Below, one piece after another: positions 1 to 7,746 of a DNA stretch of 64,000 nucleotides. The notes below the pieces were generated by a model that did no database searches, was not told the origin of the DNA, and saw nothing but the letters and a program-made list of their open reading frames with translations. Within the stretch, counting starts at the first letter, position 1, and each line of letters starts with the position of its first letter. This DNA comes from Pseudomonas putida (lineage in GTDB: Bacteria; Pseudomonadota; Gammaproteobacteria; Pseudomonadales; Pseudomonadaceae). A program made the position numbers and the translations under genes. The DNA lies in contig NZ_JANHLE010000001.1 of assembly GCF_028682475.1 (NCBI RefSeq), forward strand, positions 124,001 to 188,000, in the 5' to 3' direction.

Positions 1-1
1 C

Positions 2-808
2 GTGGCGCGTCTGGAAGCGCGCCTGGGCGTGCGCCTGTTTCACCGCAGCACCCGCAGTATCACCCTCACTGCCGAGGGTATGATGTTTCTCGACCGCAGC
101 CAGCGCATCCTTGCCGAAATCGAAGCCACCGAGCTTGAGCTGTTGCAGGCCAATCAAACGCCGCGCGGCCGCCTGCGGATCAGCTTGCCGCAGGTCACGG
201 CCCTGGTGATGCCGGCCTTGAGTGAATTCATGGCGCTGTACCCGGAGATTGAGCTGGACCTGGATTTCAGCGACCGCATGGTCGATATCATCGGCGAAGG
301 GTTCGATGTGGTAATGCGCGGTGGTACGCCGTCGGACTCACGCCTGAAGGCGAAATTTCTCGGCCATTTCCACCATCTGCTGGTGGCGTCGCCCGGCTAC
401 CTGCAACGCTGCGGTACCCCACTCCACCCTGACGAGCTGAGCCGCCACACCTGCCTGCACTATCGCTTCCCCAGCAGCGGCAAGCTCGAGCGCTGGCCGC
501 TACGCCGTGAAGAGCCCGAGCGCGACTATGAGATCCCGGTGTCGATGGTCTGCAACCATGTCGAGACCCGGATCTGCTTTGCCATGCGCGACCGTGGCAT
601 CACCTGCCTGCCGGATTTCACCGTGCGTCAGCAATTGGCCAAGGGTGAGCTGGTCACCGTGCTCGACGATTACCTGGAACGGCGCGGTAGTTTCTACCTG
701 CTGTGGCCGTCCGGTCGGCAGATGCCGCCACGCTTGCGGGTGTTCATCGACTTCATGGCCGAGCGGCTGTTTGCTGAACACGAGCGCTACACGCCGCACA
801 GCTATTAG
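2..808 (+). CDS. LysR-family transcriptional regulator, 5' end missing
   Basis: The reading frame enters from the left edge, so the first ~40 residues with most of the winged helix-turn-helix are outside the window. What remains starts at the end of the HTH (RLGVRLFHRSTRSITLTAEG, the recognition-helix-to-wing segment typical of LysR proteins) and runs through a full substrate-binding domain. The segment DFSDRMVDIIGEGFDVVMRG is typical of the CrgA/DsdC-like subgroup that often controls nearby oxidoreductases or exporters. The end overlaps the convergent LysR gene by 4 bp. No target gene can be assigned, because its divergent partner would lie outside the window. Confidence 0.9.
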   Translation: MARLEARLGVRLFHRSTRSITLTAEGMMFLDRSQRILAEIEATELELLQANQTPRGRLRISLPQVTALVMPALSEFMALYPEIELDLDFSDRMVDIIGEGFDVVMRGGTPSDSRLKAKFLGHFHHLLVASPGYLQRCGTPLHPDELSRHTCLHYRFPSSGKLERWPLRREEPERDYEIPVSMVCNHVETRICFAMRDRGITCLPDFTVRQQLAKGELVTVLDDYLERRGSFYLLWPSGRQMPPRLRVFIDFMAERLFAEHERYTPHSY

Positions 809-1725
809 TCATACAAATAATCAACTCCGTGCAAGGGTGCTTGCGGCACCCGGGCACACAGAAATTCCCCCAGCGCCCGCACCTGCCGAGCCTGGGGGCT
901 GGACCTTGGCCAGGTCAGGTAGTAGCTCTCTGCCGTGGCCACAGCCTGGGGAAAGGGCATGACCAACCGACCGCTGTCGAGCTCGCCCTGCGCCAGCAGC
1001 AAATCGACCACGGCGATGCCCGCACCTTGCCGGGCAGCGCTGATACCCTGGTCGAGGGTGTCGAACAGCTGGCCACGGTCGATCGTCACCTGCGCTGCAC
1101 CCAGGCGCGTCAGCCAGCGCCGCCAGTCGCGACGGTCCGCCGAGGCATGCACCAGCTCAAAGCGGTTCAAGCTGTTCAGGTCCTGCGCAGCAACAGCCTG
1201 GTGGTCCGGGCTGCACACCGGTACCAACCACTCATCAAAAAGCCTGAGGCTATCGACCTCAGCGGCAAATCGCCCGTCAGCCAGGAGAATGGCGGCCTCG
1301 AAAGGTTCACTGTAGAAATCGACGTGATCGATATCCATCCACACACTGGACAACTGAACACGGCTGGCTGCGTCCTGCAGGCGAAACTGCTCAAGCACCT
1401 TCAGCAACCAGCGCATGGTCAGGGTCGATGGCGCCTTCAGGCGAATGCAATTGCGGTCCTGTTTAAGCAGGCCGCAGGCATTTTCGATGATCTTGAACCC
1501 GACTTTCAGTTCCTGAGCCAGCAAGCGTCCCGATTCGGTGAGCGACAGTTTCGGGCCGCGGCGCTCGAACAATGCGCAGTCGAACAAGTCCTCGAGTGTC
1601 TTGATGTGGTGGCTGATAGCCCCCTGAGTCAGCGCCATTTCCTGGGCCGCCCGGGTAAAGGAGCCATAGCGCGCCGCCACTTCGAAAGCCCGCAGGGCCT
1701 GCAGCGCTGGAATTCGTTCGGACAT
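805..1725 (-). CDS. LysR-family transcriptional regulator, GcvA-like
   Basis: A 306-residue regulator. The N-terminal HTH is clear (ALRAFEVAARYGSFTRAAQE, then LTQGAISHHIKTLE), followed by the GcvA-like effector domain (residues ~90-300). Starts at 1725 or 1731 are both possible; neither has a strong ribosome binding site, and 1725 gives the usual MSERIPALQAL beginning. It is divergent from the LysE-type exporter at 1839, with 113 bp between them. That is the classic arrangement of a LysR regulator that activates an amino acid exporter (ArgP/LysG type), so exporter control is the likely role. This role is inferred from position, not from sequence. Confidence 0.9.
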   Translation of the reverse strand: MSERIPALQALRAFEVAARYGSFTRAAQEMALTQGAISHHIKTLEDLFDCALFERRGPKLSLTESGRLLAQELKVGFKIIENACGLLKQDRNCIRLKAPSTLTMRWLLKVLEQFRLQDAASRVQLSSVWMDIDHVDFYSEPFEAAILLADGRFAAEVDSLRLFDEWLVPVCSPDHQAVAAQDLNSLNRFELVHASADRRDWRRWLTRLGAAQVTIDRGQLFDTLDQGISAARQGAGIAVVDLLLAQGELDSGRLVMPFPQAVATAESYYLTWPRSSPQARQVRALGEFLCARVPQAPLHGVDYLYD

Positions 1726-1838
1726 GGTCATTCGCAAGCATGAGTAGAACTAATAGAAAGCCATAGCAACAGGCGTTTTACAAGGCTGGGAGGGCTGTCG
1801 AGAATGCCCGGCCACCTCCCTGTTGCTGAGCGCTATCG

Positions 1839-2456
1839 ATGAACACCGCACTGCTTTTGACCTATGCATTGACCGTCACGCTGTTGATCGCCACGCCGGG
1901 GCCGGTGGTCGCCCTGGTCGTCAACACCGCCGCAAGCGCCGGTCGCCGCCAGGCCCTGCTGACCGCCATCGGTACCAACGGCGCTTCGCTGGTATTGATT
2001 GCCCTGGCTGCCGGCCTGATTCTCACCAGTGCAGCCATCGCCCCGCAGGTGCTGACCGCGCTGAGCCTGGTGGGCTGCCTGTTCATCGGCTACCTGGCGA
2101 TTGCCAACCTGCGCCAGACACTGTTGCAAAGTGCCGATAGCGCCGAGACATCCAGCACTCGGGGCAGTCTGTGGAAAGGTTTTGCCATCGGTCTGTCGAA
2201 CCCGAAAGACATCCTGTTCTTCGTGGCATTTTTCCCGCAATTCATCCAGGTCACGACGGATACAAGTCACAGCCTGTTACTACTTTCCCTGCTCTGGACC
2301 GTAATGGATCTGGCCATATTGAGTCTATACATCCTGTTGACCAGCAAACTGACAACCCCGCGGCGCCAGCGCATGATCAGCCTGACCAGCGGTGTTGTGC
2401 TACTGCTGATCGCCGCAGCGGGACTGCTTTACAATCTCCATGCACTCTGGACCTGA
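1839..2456 (+). CDS. LysE/RhtB-family amino acid exporter
   Basis: A 205-residue integral membrane protein with about six hydrophobic helices and the family N-terminal signature TPGPVVALVVNTA (residues ~20-32). A second signature, GLSNPKDILFFVAFFPQF, is the conserved NPK-F-FFPQF element of RhtB proteins in the middle of the chain. The family exports amino acids or their analogues using the proton gradient. It is divergently transcribed from the LysR gene at 1725, which probably senses the substrate. The substrate cannot be read from the sequence. Confidence 0.9.
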   Translation: MNTALLLTYALTVTLLIATPGPVVALVVNTAASAGRRQALLTAIGTNGASLVLIALAAGLILTSAAIAPQVLTALSLVGCLFIGYLAIANLRQTLLQSADSAETSSTRGSLWKGFAIGLSNPKDILFFVAFFPQFIQVTTDTSHSLLLLSLLWTVMDLAILSLYILLTSKLTTPRRQRMISLTSGVVLLLIAAAGLLYNLHALWT

Positions 2457-2611
2457 GGCTTCGTGGCTTTCGAGACCGGTCCTACAACGGTTAGAATGTC
2501 CGGCTTTCTCCCAGGCCCCTTCGAGCCCCACTATGGATAGTCGGATTGAACCCTGAACATCACCAGCCTGCCATTTGCTTGATGCGCAACCGTCAGATAT
2601 CGCTCCTCCGT

Positions 2612-3313
2612 ATGTTCCCCCTGCTGCCCACACGCTTTCTGGGTGTACTGCTGGCGGCACTTGCTCCTGCCTGCGCCTCGGCTGACAGCCCGCCAATCGA
2701 CCCCCACGCCGACCTGCTGTACCGTCAGGCGTTGACCCTCCTGGATCAAACCGACCACCAGATCAGCGGCTTGAGCCTCAAGACCAGTACCACCGACCAG
2801 GACCTCGCGCAACAGGGCCAGGCCATGGGCCGCAGCCTGGCTCCGGCAGTGAGCCTGTTGAACAAAGCCGTGGAGCTGAATCACCCGGTGGCCCGCTACC
2901 GCCTGGCTCTCTATTACATGACCTACCTGCCCGCTGAACAGGTTCCGCCGGTGGCCTGTCCGCTGCTGCAGACCAGCTTGGCCCAAGGCTTTGCACCTGC
3001 CGCCCTGGGGATTGAGGCCTGGTGCACGGACTACCGCCAGAGCGCTGCGTTTGTCAGGGCTCTCGAAAACATCCCGAACGTGGCCAGCCGCTTCGCCGCC
3101 TACTATCCGCAACCTGCCGAGCGCTTGCTGTGCAACCGCGAGCAGCCCCAGGGACTGGCGATGCAGTGGGGACGCCAGCGTGACTACCAGGCGGAAATCT
3201 ACCGCCTGCAGGGCAACAGCAACCCCGATCAACGTCAGCGTTACTGGCAGAAAGCCGTCGACCTCAACGGTTGCTTTGCGGTCAACCAGCGCTTGCTCAG
3301 CAGCCAGTATTAA
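2612..3313 (+). CDS. Secreted helical-repeat (Sel1/TPR-like) hypothetical protein
   Basis: A 233-residue protein starting MFPLLPTRFLG. An upstream in-frame start at 2546 would add 22 residues before the signal peptide, so 2612 is preferred. Residues 1-25 form a signal peptide ending in ACASA. The mature part is alpha-helical, with Sel1-like segments (LLNKAVELNHPVARYRLALY and CPLLQTSLAQGFAPAALGIE) and four or more cysteines consistent with periplasmic disulfides. Its function is unknown. It stands alone between the exporter and azlC, 155 bp after the former. Confidence 0.75.
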   Translation: MFPLLPTRFLGVLLAALAPACASADSPPIDPHADLLYRQALTLLDQTDHQISGLSLKTSTTDQDLAQQGQAMGRSLAPAVSLLNKAVELNHPVARYRLALYYMTYLPAEQVPPVACPLLQTSLAQGFAPAALGIEAWCTDYRQSAAFVRALENIPNVASRFAAYYPQPAERLLCNREQPQGLAMQWGRQRDYQAEIYRLQGNSNPDQRQRYWQKAVDLNGCFAVNQRLLSSQY

Positions 3314-3417
3314 ACCTTGCGTAGCTCCCGGGCAGAGCCTGAACAGCAAGATCGTTCAAGTCACCCGCGCGTAGCTCTGGCATGCTGTGCAACCTTGTTC
3401 AGTAACCGCATATTTCC

Positions 3418-4116
3418 ATGTCCAGTCCGCCGTTCGCCCGCCAAGCCTTTATCCAGGGCGCCATTGCCATCCTGCCCTTGTCCCTGGCCGTTGCCCCCTG
3501 GGGGCTGCTGGCCGGTTCCATGGCCATCGAAGCCGACCTCACACCGTGGGAAGGCCAGGGCCTGTCAGCCATTGTGTTTGCCGGTGCCGCCCAGCTGGTG
3601 GCGATCGGCATGATCAAGGGTGGCGCCAACCTGTTCTCGATTCTCTTGACCACCCTGCTGCTGACCTCGCAGCACTTGCTCTACGGTTTGTCGATGCGCC
3701 CGGTACTGTCGGGCCTGCCCACGCGCTGGCGGCTGGGCCTGGGTTTTCTGCTCACCGACGAGTTCTTCGCCCTCACCAGCCAGTATGACCAACAGCAGTT
3801 CAATCGCTGGTACGCCCTGGGGGTGGGCCTGACGTTCTATATTGCCTGGAACCTGTTCACCCTGGCCGGCATCATCCTCGGCCAGAACATCCCGCACCTG
3901 GATCAACTGGGCCTGGACTTTTCCATCGTCGCCACCTTCGTCGCGCTGATCGCGCCACTGGTGCGCAACCTGCCCACCGTGGTCTGCGTCGCGGTGTCGT
4001 TGTTCAGTTCGGTGCTGTTCAGTTTCTGGCATTGGGAAACCGGTCTGGTCGCGGCCGGCCTGCTGGGCATGAGCGCCGGCTTCATCTGTCAGAAGTTCAG
4101 CGGAGCACGCTCATGA
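3418..4116 (+). CDS. azlC: AzlC-family branched-chain amino acid exporter, large subunit
   Basis: A 232-residue multi-helix membrane protein. The N-terminal portion FIQGAIAILPLSLAVAPWGL and the motif AIVFAGAAQLVAIGMI match AzlC/YgaZ, the large subunit of a two-component exporter of branched-chain amino acids (L-valine in E. coli YgaZH, 4-azaleucine resistance in Bacillus). It overlaps the downstream azlD by the tetranucleotide ATGA, so the two subunits are translationally coupled. With azlD and the AraC-family gene it forms a compact three-gene operon. Substrate is inferred from the family. Confidence 0.92.
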   Translation: MSSPPFARQAFIQGAIAILPLSLAVAPWGLLAGSMAIEADLTPWEGQGLSAIVFAGAAQLVAIGMIKGGANLFSILLTTLLLTSQHLLYGLSMRPVLSGLPTRWRLGLGFLLTDEFFALTSQYDQQQFNRWYALGVGLTFYIAWNLFTLAGIILGQNIPHLDQLGLDFSIVATFVALIAPLVRNLPTVVCVAVSLFSSVLFSFWHWETGLVAAGLLGMSAGFICQKFSGARS

Positions 4117-4436
4117 TCTTTGCCTTGATTGTCGGTATGGGCTTGCTGGTGTTTCTCAACCGTTACGCCTTTCTCGAACCGCGCCTGCCGCTGCGCCTGA
4201 GTTCCAATGCGCGGCAGTTTCTGGGCTTTGCCGTACCGGGCATGCTCACGGCGATCTGCGGGCCGATCATTTTCCTGCCCGGCCACCAACTCGACCTGAG
4301 CCTGGCCAACCCTTACCTGCTGGGCTCGATAGTCGCAGTGGTGCTGGTCCTGTTGACCCGCAGCACCCTGATCAGCATGCTGGTCAGCATGGCTTTCTTC
4401 TTTGTCTTTCGCTGGTGGTTGAACGGCAGCCCATGA
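4113..4436 (+). CDS. azlD: AzlD-family branched-chain amino acid exporter, small subunit
   Basis: A 107-residue protein with four predicted membrane helices, beginning MIFALIVGMGLLVFLNRYAF. A longer frame opens upstream, but the ATGA overlap with azlC fixes the start at 4113. AzlD/YgaH proteins pair with AzlC/YgaZ to make a functional exporter. The features LPLRLSSNARQFLGFAVPGM and the C-terminal LLTRSTLISMLVSM fit the family. The end overlaps the start of the AraC-type gene by another ATGA, a second translational coupling in the same operon. Confidence 0.92.
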   Translation: MIFALIVGMGLLVFLNRYAFLEPRLPLRLSSNARQFLGFAVPGMLTAICGPIIFLPGHQLDLSLANPYLLGSIVAVVLVLLTRSTLISMLVSMAFFFVFRWWLNGSP

Positions 4437-5284
4437 ACCTTGCACCGCAGGAACAGACCCGCTTCTGGCAAGCGCCGGCACTTGGCGATATCGAGTTGCT
4501 GCACGCCACGTATTTCCAGCAACGCTTTGCTCCGCATGTGCATGAAGGCTATGTCATCACCATCATCGAGTCCGGTGCCCAACGCTTCTGGCATCGCGGC
4601 AGCGAACACCTGGCGCCGGTGGGCAGCATGGTGCTGATCAACCCCGATGAACTGCACACCGGTGCCAAGGCTCACGAACAAGGCTGGCGTTACCGCGGCT
4701 TCTACCCGGACAGCGAACGCATCACCGGGGTGCTGGACGAACTGGAGCTCAAACGCGACGGTTTGCCCAGCTTCGAGGCCAGCGTGCTGCACGACCCGCA
4801 ACTGGCCAAGGCCTTCAGTTGGTTGCACTACTCGGCGGAAAACGGTGCCAGTGCCCTTGAGCAGCAGACTGCCTGGCGCGAGGCGGTGCTGTTGCTGGTG
4901 CAGCGTCATGCCCGTGTAGGCGGCGCGGCCAGCATCCGTCAGCCGGGTAACGAACCCTGCGCCGTGGCCCGGGCCAAAGAGCTGATGGACAGTCGCCTGG
5001 CGTACCCGCCGTCGCTGCAGGAGCTGGCCGAGTCGGTCAACCTCTCACCCTTTCACTTCGCCCGGGTGTTTCGCCAGGCCACCGGCCTGCCACCGCATGC
5101 CTGGCTCAAGCAGCGGCGCCTGAGTCGGGCGCGGGAGTTGCTGAAGAATGATTGCCTGCCATTCAACGTGGCCTTTGCCCTGGGGTTTGCTGATCAGAGT
5201 CATTTGAACCGGCAGTTCAAGCAGGCTTATGGGGTGACGCCTGGGGAGTATCGGCGGGCCTGTGTCGGGGAGCGTTCGGCTTGA
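4433..5284 (+). CDS. AraC-family regulator with cupin sensor domain, in azlCD operon
   Basis: A 283-residue AraC/XylS-type regulator. The N-terminal half is a cupin effector domain (FAPHVHEGYVITIIESGAQ, with the two His of the barrel), and the C-terminal ~100 residues hold two HTH motifs (SLQELAESVNLSPFHFARVF and FNVAFALGFADQSHLNRQFK, the latter close to the family signature). The ATGA overlap with azlD sets the start at 4433 and puts the regulator in the same mRNA as the exporter it probably controls. A REP pair follows the stop codon. Confidence 0.93.
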   Translation: MNLAPQEQTRFWQAPALGDIELLHATYFQQRFAPHVHEGYVITIIESGAQRFWHRGSEHLAPVGSMVLINPDELHTGAKAHEQGWRYRGFYPDSERITGVLDELELKRDGLPSFEASVLHDPQLAKAFSWLHYSAENGASALEQQTAWREAVLLLVQRHARVGGAASIRQPGNEPCAVARAKELMDSRLAYPPSLQELAESVNLSPFHFARVFRQATGLPPHAWLKQRRLSRARELLKNDCLPFNVAFALGFADQSHLNRQFKQAYGVTPGEYRRACVGERSA

Positions 5285-5291
5285 GAATGCA

Positions 5292-5356
5292 ATCGCGGGG
5301 CAAGCCCGCTCCCACAGGTCTTACCTAATCCTGTGGGAGCGGGCTTGCCCCGCGAT
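5292..5356. repeat. Paired REP element (inverted, conserved outer ends)
   Basis: Two near-perfect 26-base arms in opposite orientation (5292-5317 and 5331-5356), each carrying the Pseudomonas REP core GCGGGGCAAGCCCGCTCCCA, separated by 13 bp. It sits between the convergent ends of the AraC-type gene and ahpF. The transcript could fold into a very stable cruciform-like hairpin. This supports bidirectional termination or mRNA end protection, but that is inference. Confidence 0.95.
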
Positions 5357-5364
5357 CTGGCTTA

Positions 5365-6927
5365 TCAGGCCGGCGCCGAAGTGCGGATCAGATGATCAAA
5401 GGCCGCCAGTGAAGCCTTGGCACCCTCGCCCACCGCAATCACGATCTGCTTGTACGGCACAGTAGTCACGTCGCCTGCGGCAAACACGCCGGGCAGGTTG
5501 GTCTGGCCACGGGCATCGACAATGATCTCACCACGCGGCGACAGTTCGAGCGTACCTTTGAGCCAGTCGGTGTTGGGCAGCAGGCCGATCTGCACGAAGA
5601 TCCCTTCCAGCGCGATGTCATGCAGCTCGTCGCTGTTGCGATCCTTGTAACGCAGGCCATTGACCTTCTCACCGTCACCCAGCACCTCGGTGGTCAGTGC
5701 ACTGGTGATGACTTTCACGTTCGGCAGACTGTGCAGCTTGCGTTGCAGCACGGCATCGGCGCGCAACTGGCTGTCGAACTCGATCAACGTCACCTGGGCA
5801 ACGATACCCGCCAGGTCGATAGCGGCTTCCACACCCGAGTTTCCGCCACCGATTACCGCCACACGCTTGCCTTTGAACAGCGGGCCATCGCAGTGCGGGC
5901 AGTAGGCCACGCCACGGCTACGGTATTCCTTCTCGCCTGGCACGTTCATTTCGCGCCAGCGGGCACCGGTAGCGAGGATCACGGTCTTGGCCTTGAGCGA
6001 GGCGCCACTGGCCAGACGTACTTCGTGCAGGCCGCCGTCGGTGCCCGGAATCAGCGCTTCACCGCGCTGCAGGTTCATGATGTCGACGTCGTACTGTTTG
6101 ACGTGCTCTTCCAGGGCCATGGCCAGTTTCGGGCCTTCGGTTTCCTGTACCGAGATGAAGTTTTCGATGGCCATGGTGTCGAGTACCTGACCGCCGAAGC
6201 GCTCGGCCGCCACACCGGTACGAATGCCTTTACGTGCAGCGTAGATCGCCGCTGCGGCACCGGCCGGGCCGCCGCCCACCACCAGGACGTCAAAGGCGTC
6301 CTTGGCGTTGATCTTCTCGGCCTGGCGCTCACCGGTACTGGTATCGAGCTTGGCGAGGATCTCTTCCAGGCCCATGCGGCCCTGGCCAAACACTTCGCCA
6401 TTGAGGTAGACGCTCGGCACGGCCATGACCTTGCGCGTTTCCACTTCGGCCTGGAACAGTGCGCCATCGATGGCGACATGGCGGATATTGGGGTTGAGCA
6501 CCGCCATCAGGTTCAGCGCCTGGACCACGTCCGGGCAGTTCTGGCAAGACAGCGAGAAGTAGGTTTCAAAACTGAACTCACCCTTGAGTGCACTGATCTG
6601 CTCGATCACTTCCGCGCTGGCCTTGGACGGATGACCGCCAACCTGCAGCAGGGCGAGCACCAGCGAGGTGAATTCGTGGCCCATGGGGATACCGGCAAAA
6701 CGCAGGCCAATGTCCGCTCCCGGGCGGTTGAGCGAGAACGACGGGCGACGGGCGTCGTTGCCATCTTCACGCAGGGTAATCAAGGTGGACAGGCTGGCAA
6801 TTTCTACCAGCAGGTCGCGCAATTCGCGGGATTTCGCGCCGTCATCGAGGGAGGCAACGATCTCGATCGGCTGAGTGACCCGCTCCAGGTAGGCTTTCAA
6901 CTGAGTTTTAAGCGTGGCGTCCAACAT
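5365..6927 (-). CDS. ahpF: Alkyl hydroperoxide reductase subunit F
   Basis: A 520-residue flavoprotein, full length for AhpF. The N-terminal ~200 residues form two thioredoxin folds with the redox pair C128-C131 (SCQNCPDVV). They are followed by the FAD-binding motif [19 protein letters not shown], the thioredoxin-reductase-type disulfide CPHC, and the NAD(H)-binding [17 protein letters not shown]. It passes electrons from NADH through its two disulfides to AhpC, which reduces organic peroxides and H2O2. It lies downstream of ahpC, from which it is separated by a strong hairpin. An AAAGGA ribosome binding site precedes the start. Confidence 0.98.
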   Translation of the reverse strand: MLDATLKTQLKAYLERVTQPIEIVASLDDGAKSRELRDLLVEIASLSTLITLREDGNDARRPSFSLNRPGADIGLRFAGIPMGHEFTSLVLALLQVGGHPSKASAEVIEQISALKGEFSFETYFSLSCQNCPDVVQALNLMAVLNPNIRHVAIDGALFQAEVETRKVMAVPSVYLNGEVFGQGRMGLEEILAKLDTSTGERQAEKINAKDAFDVLVVGGGPAGAAAAIYAARKGIRTGVAAERFGGQVLDTMAIENFISVQETEGPKLAMALEEHVKQYDVDIMNLQRGEALIPGTDGGLHEVRLASGASLKAKTVILATGARWREMNVPGEKEYRSRGVAYCPHCDGPLFKGKRVAVIGGGNSGVEAAIDLAGIVAQVTLIEFDSQLRADAVLQRKLHSLPNVKVITSALTTEVLGDGEKVNGLRYKDRNSDELHDIALEGIFVQIGLLPNTDWLKGTLELSPRGEIIVDARGQTNLPGVFAAGDVTTVPYKQIVIAVGEGAKASLAAFDHLIRTSAPA

Positions 6928-6959
6928 ACGGGCGATTCCTTTTTCAAACGGTAGAAAAT

Positions 6960-6991
6960 AAAACGCCCGGGCGAAAGCGCCCGGGCGTTTT
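6960..6991 (-). terminator. Hairpin with U-run between ahpC and ahpF
   Basis: The leftward transcript of ahpC meets a perfect GC-rich stem (CGCCCGGGCG with a GAAA/TTTC-type tetraloop region) flanked by A and T tracts, ending in TTTTATTTT on the minus strand. It has the form of an intrinsic terminator inside the ahpC-ahpF unit. It would cut ahpF expression relative to ahpC, giving the excess of AhpC over AhpF that the enzyme needs. Read-through or a short independent promoter must then supply ahpF. Confidence 0.9.
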
Positions 6992-7048
6992 GCGGGGCGG
7001 TGACAACGTCAGGTGCGGTAGGCCACCGCCCTCGGCTGGCTCACGGTC

Positions 7049-7612
7049 TTAGATCTTGCCGACCAGGTCCAGCGATGGCGCCAGAGTGGCTTCGCCTTCT
7101 TTCCACTTGGCCGGGCAGACTTCGCCTGGGTGGGCAGCAACATACTGGGCAGCCTTGATCTTGCGCAGCAGTTCGCTGGCGTCACGGCCAACACCGCCGT
7201 CGTTCAGTTCAACGATCTTGATCTGGCCTTCAGGGTTGATCACGAAGGTGCCACGGTCAGCGATACCGGCTTCTTCGATCAGCACGTCGAAGTTGCGCGA
7301 GATGACGTGGGTCGGGTCACCGATCAGCGGGTACTGGATCTTGCCGATGGTGTCCGAGGTGTCGTGCCAGGCTTTGTGAGTGAAGTGGGTGTCGGTCGAC
7401 ACGCCGTAGATTTCTACACCCAGATCCTTGAACTCGGCGTAGTTGTCGGCCAGGTCGCCCAGCTCGGTCGGGCAGACGAAAGTGAAGTCGGCCGGGTAGA
7501 AGAATACGACGGACCATTTGCCCTTGAGGTCGGCTTCAGACACTTCGACGAACTTGCCCTGGTGGTAAGCAGTGGCTTTGAACGGTTTTACCTGGCTGTT
7601 GATGATAGGCAT
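7049..7612 (-). CDS. ahpC: Peroxiredoxin, alkyl hydroperoxide reductase subunit C
   Basis: A 187-residue typical 2-Cys peroxiredoxin. The peroxidatic cysteine C47 lies in [13 protein letters not shown] and the resolving cysteine (~C166) in GEVCPAKW. Family length and both motifs are intact. It reduces H2O2 and organic hydroperoxides and is regenerated by AhpF. The start at 7612 has the strong ribosome binding site GGAGAG just upstream. The 130 bp upstream are AT-richer and are the obvious place for an OxyR-controlled promoter, but I could not identify a convincing OxyR tetramer site by eye. Confidence 0.98.
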   Translation of the reverse strand: MPIINSQVKPFKATAYHQGKFVEVSEADLKGKWSVVFFYPADFTFVCPTELGDLADNYAEFKDLGVEIYGVSTDTHFTHKAWHDTSDTIGKIQYPLIGDPTHVISRNFDVLIEEAGIADRGTFVINPEGQIKIVELNDGGVGRDASELLRKIKAAQYVAAHPGEVCPAKWKEGEATLAPSLDLVGKI

Positions 7613-7746
7613 GAGTGACTCTCCTTCAGGGGGTTGAAAAATCTGATGGGAGAATCGTAGCTAATACATTCCCTCAATGCTCATTGGTAAAGCTCATGTT
7701 GCTGATTGGTTTTGGCTATAAGCGCCGGGGCAGATAGTTTGAACCC

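Noticed and set aside
5620..6954. 444-residue frame opposite ahpF
   Set aside because: It is a mirror of the ahpF coding strand in high-GC DNA. It has no recognisable domain or ribosome binding site, and ahpF is unambiguous.
7613..7746. OxyR binding site upstream of ahpC
   Set aside because: The region is plausible by position, but no four-part ATAG-type motif is convincing by eye.
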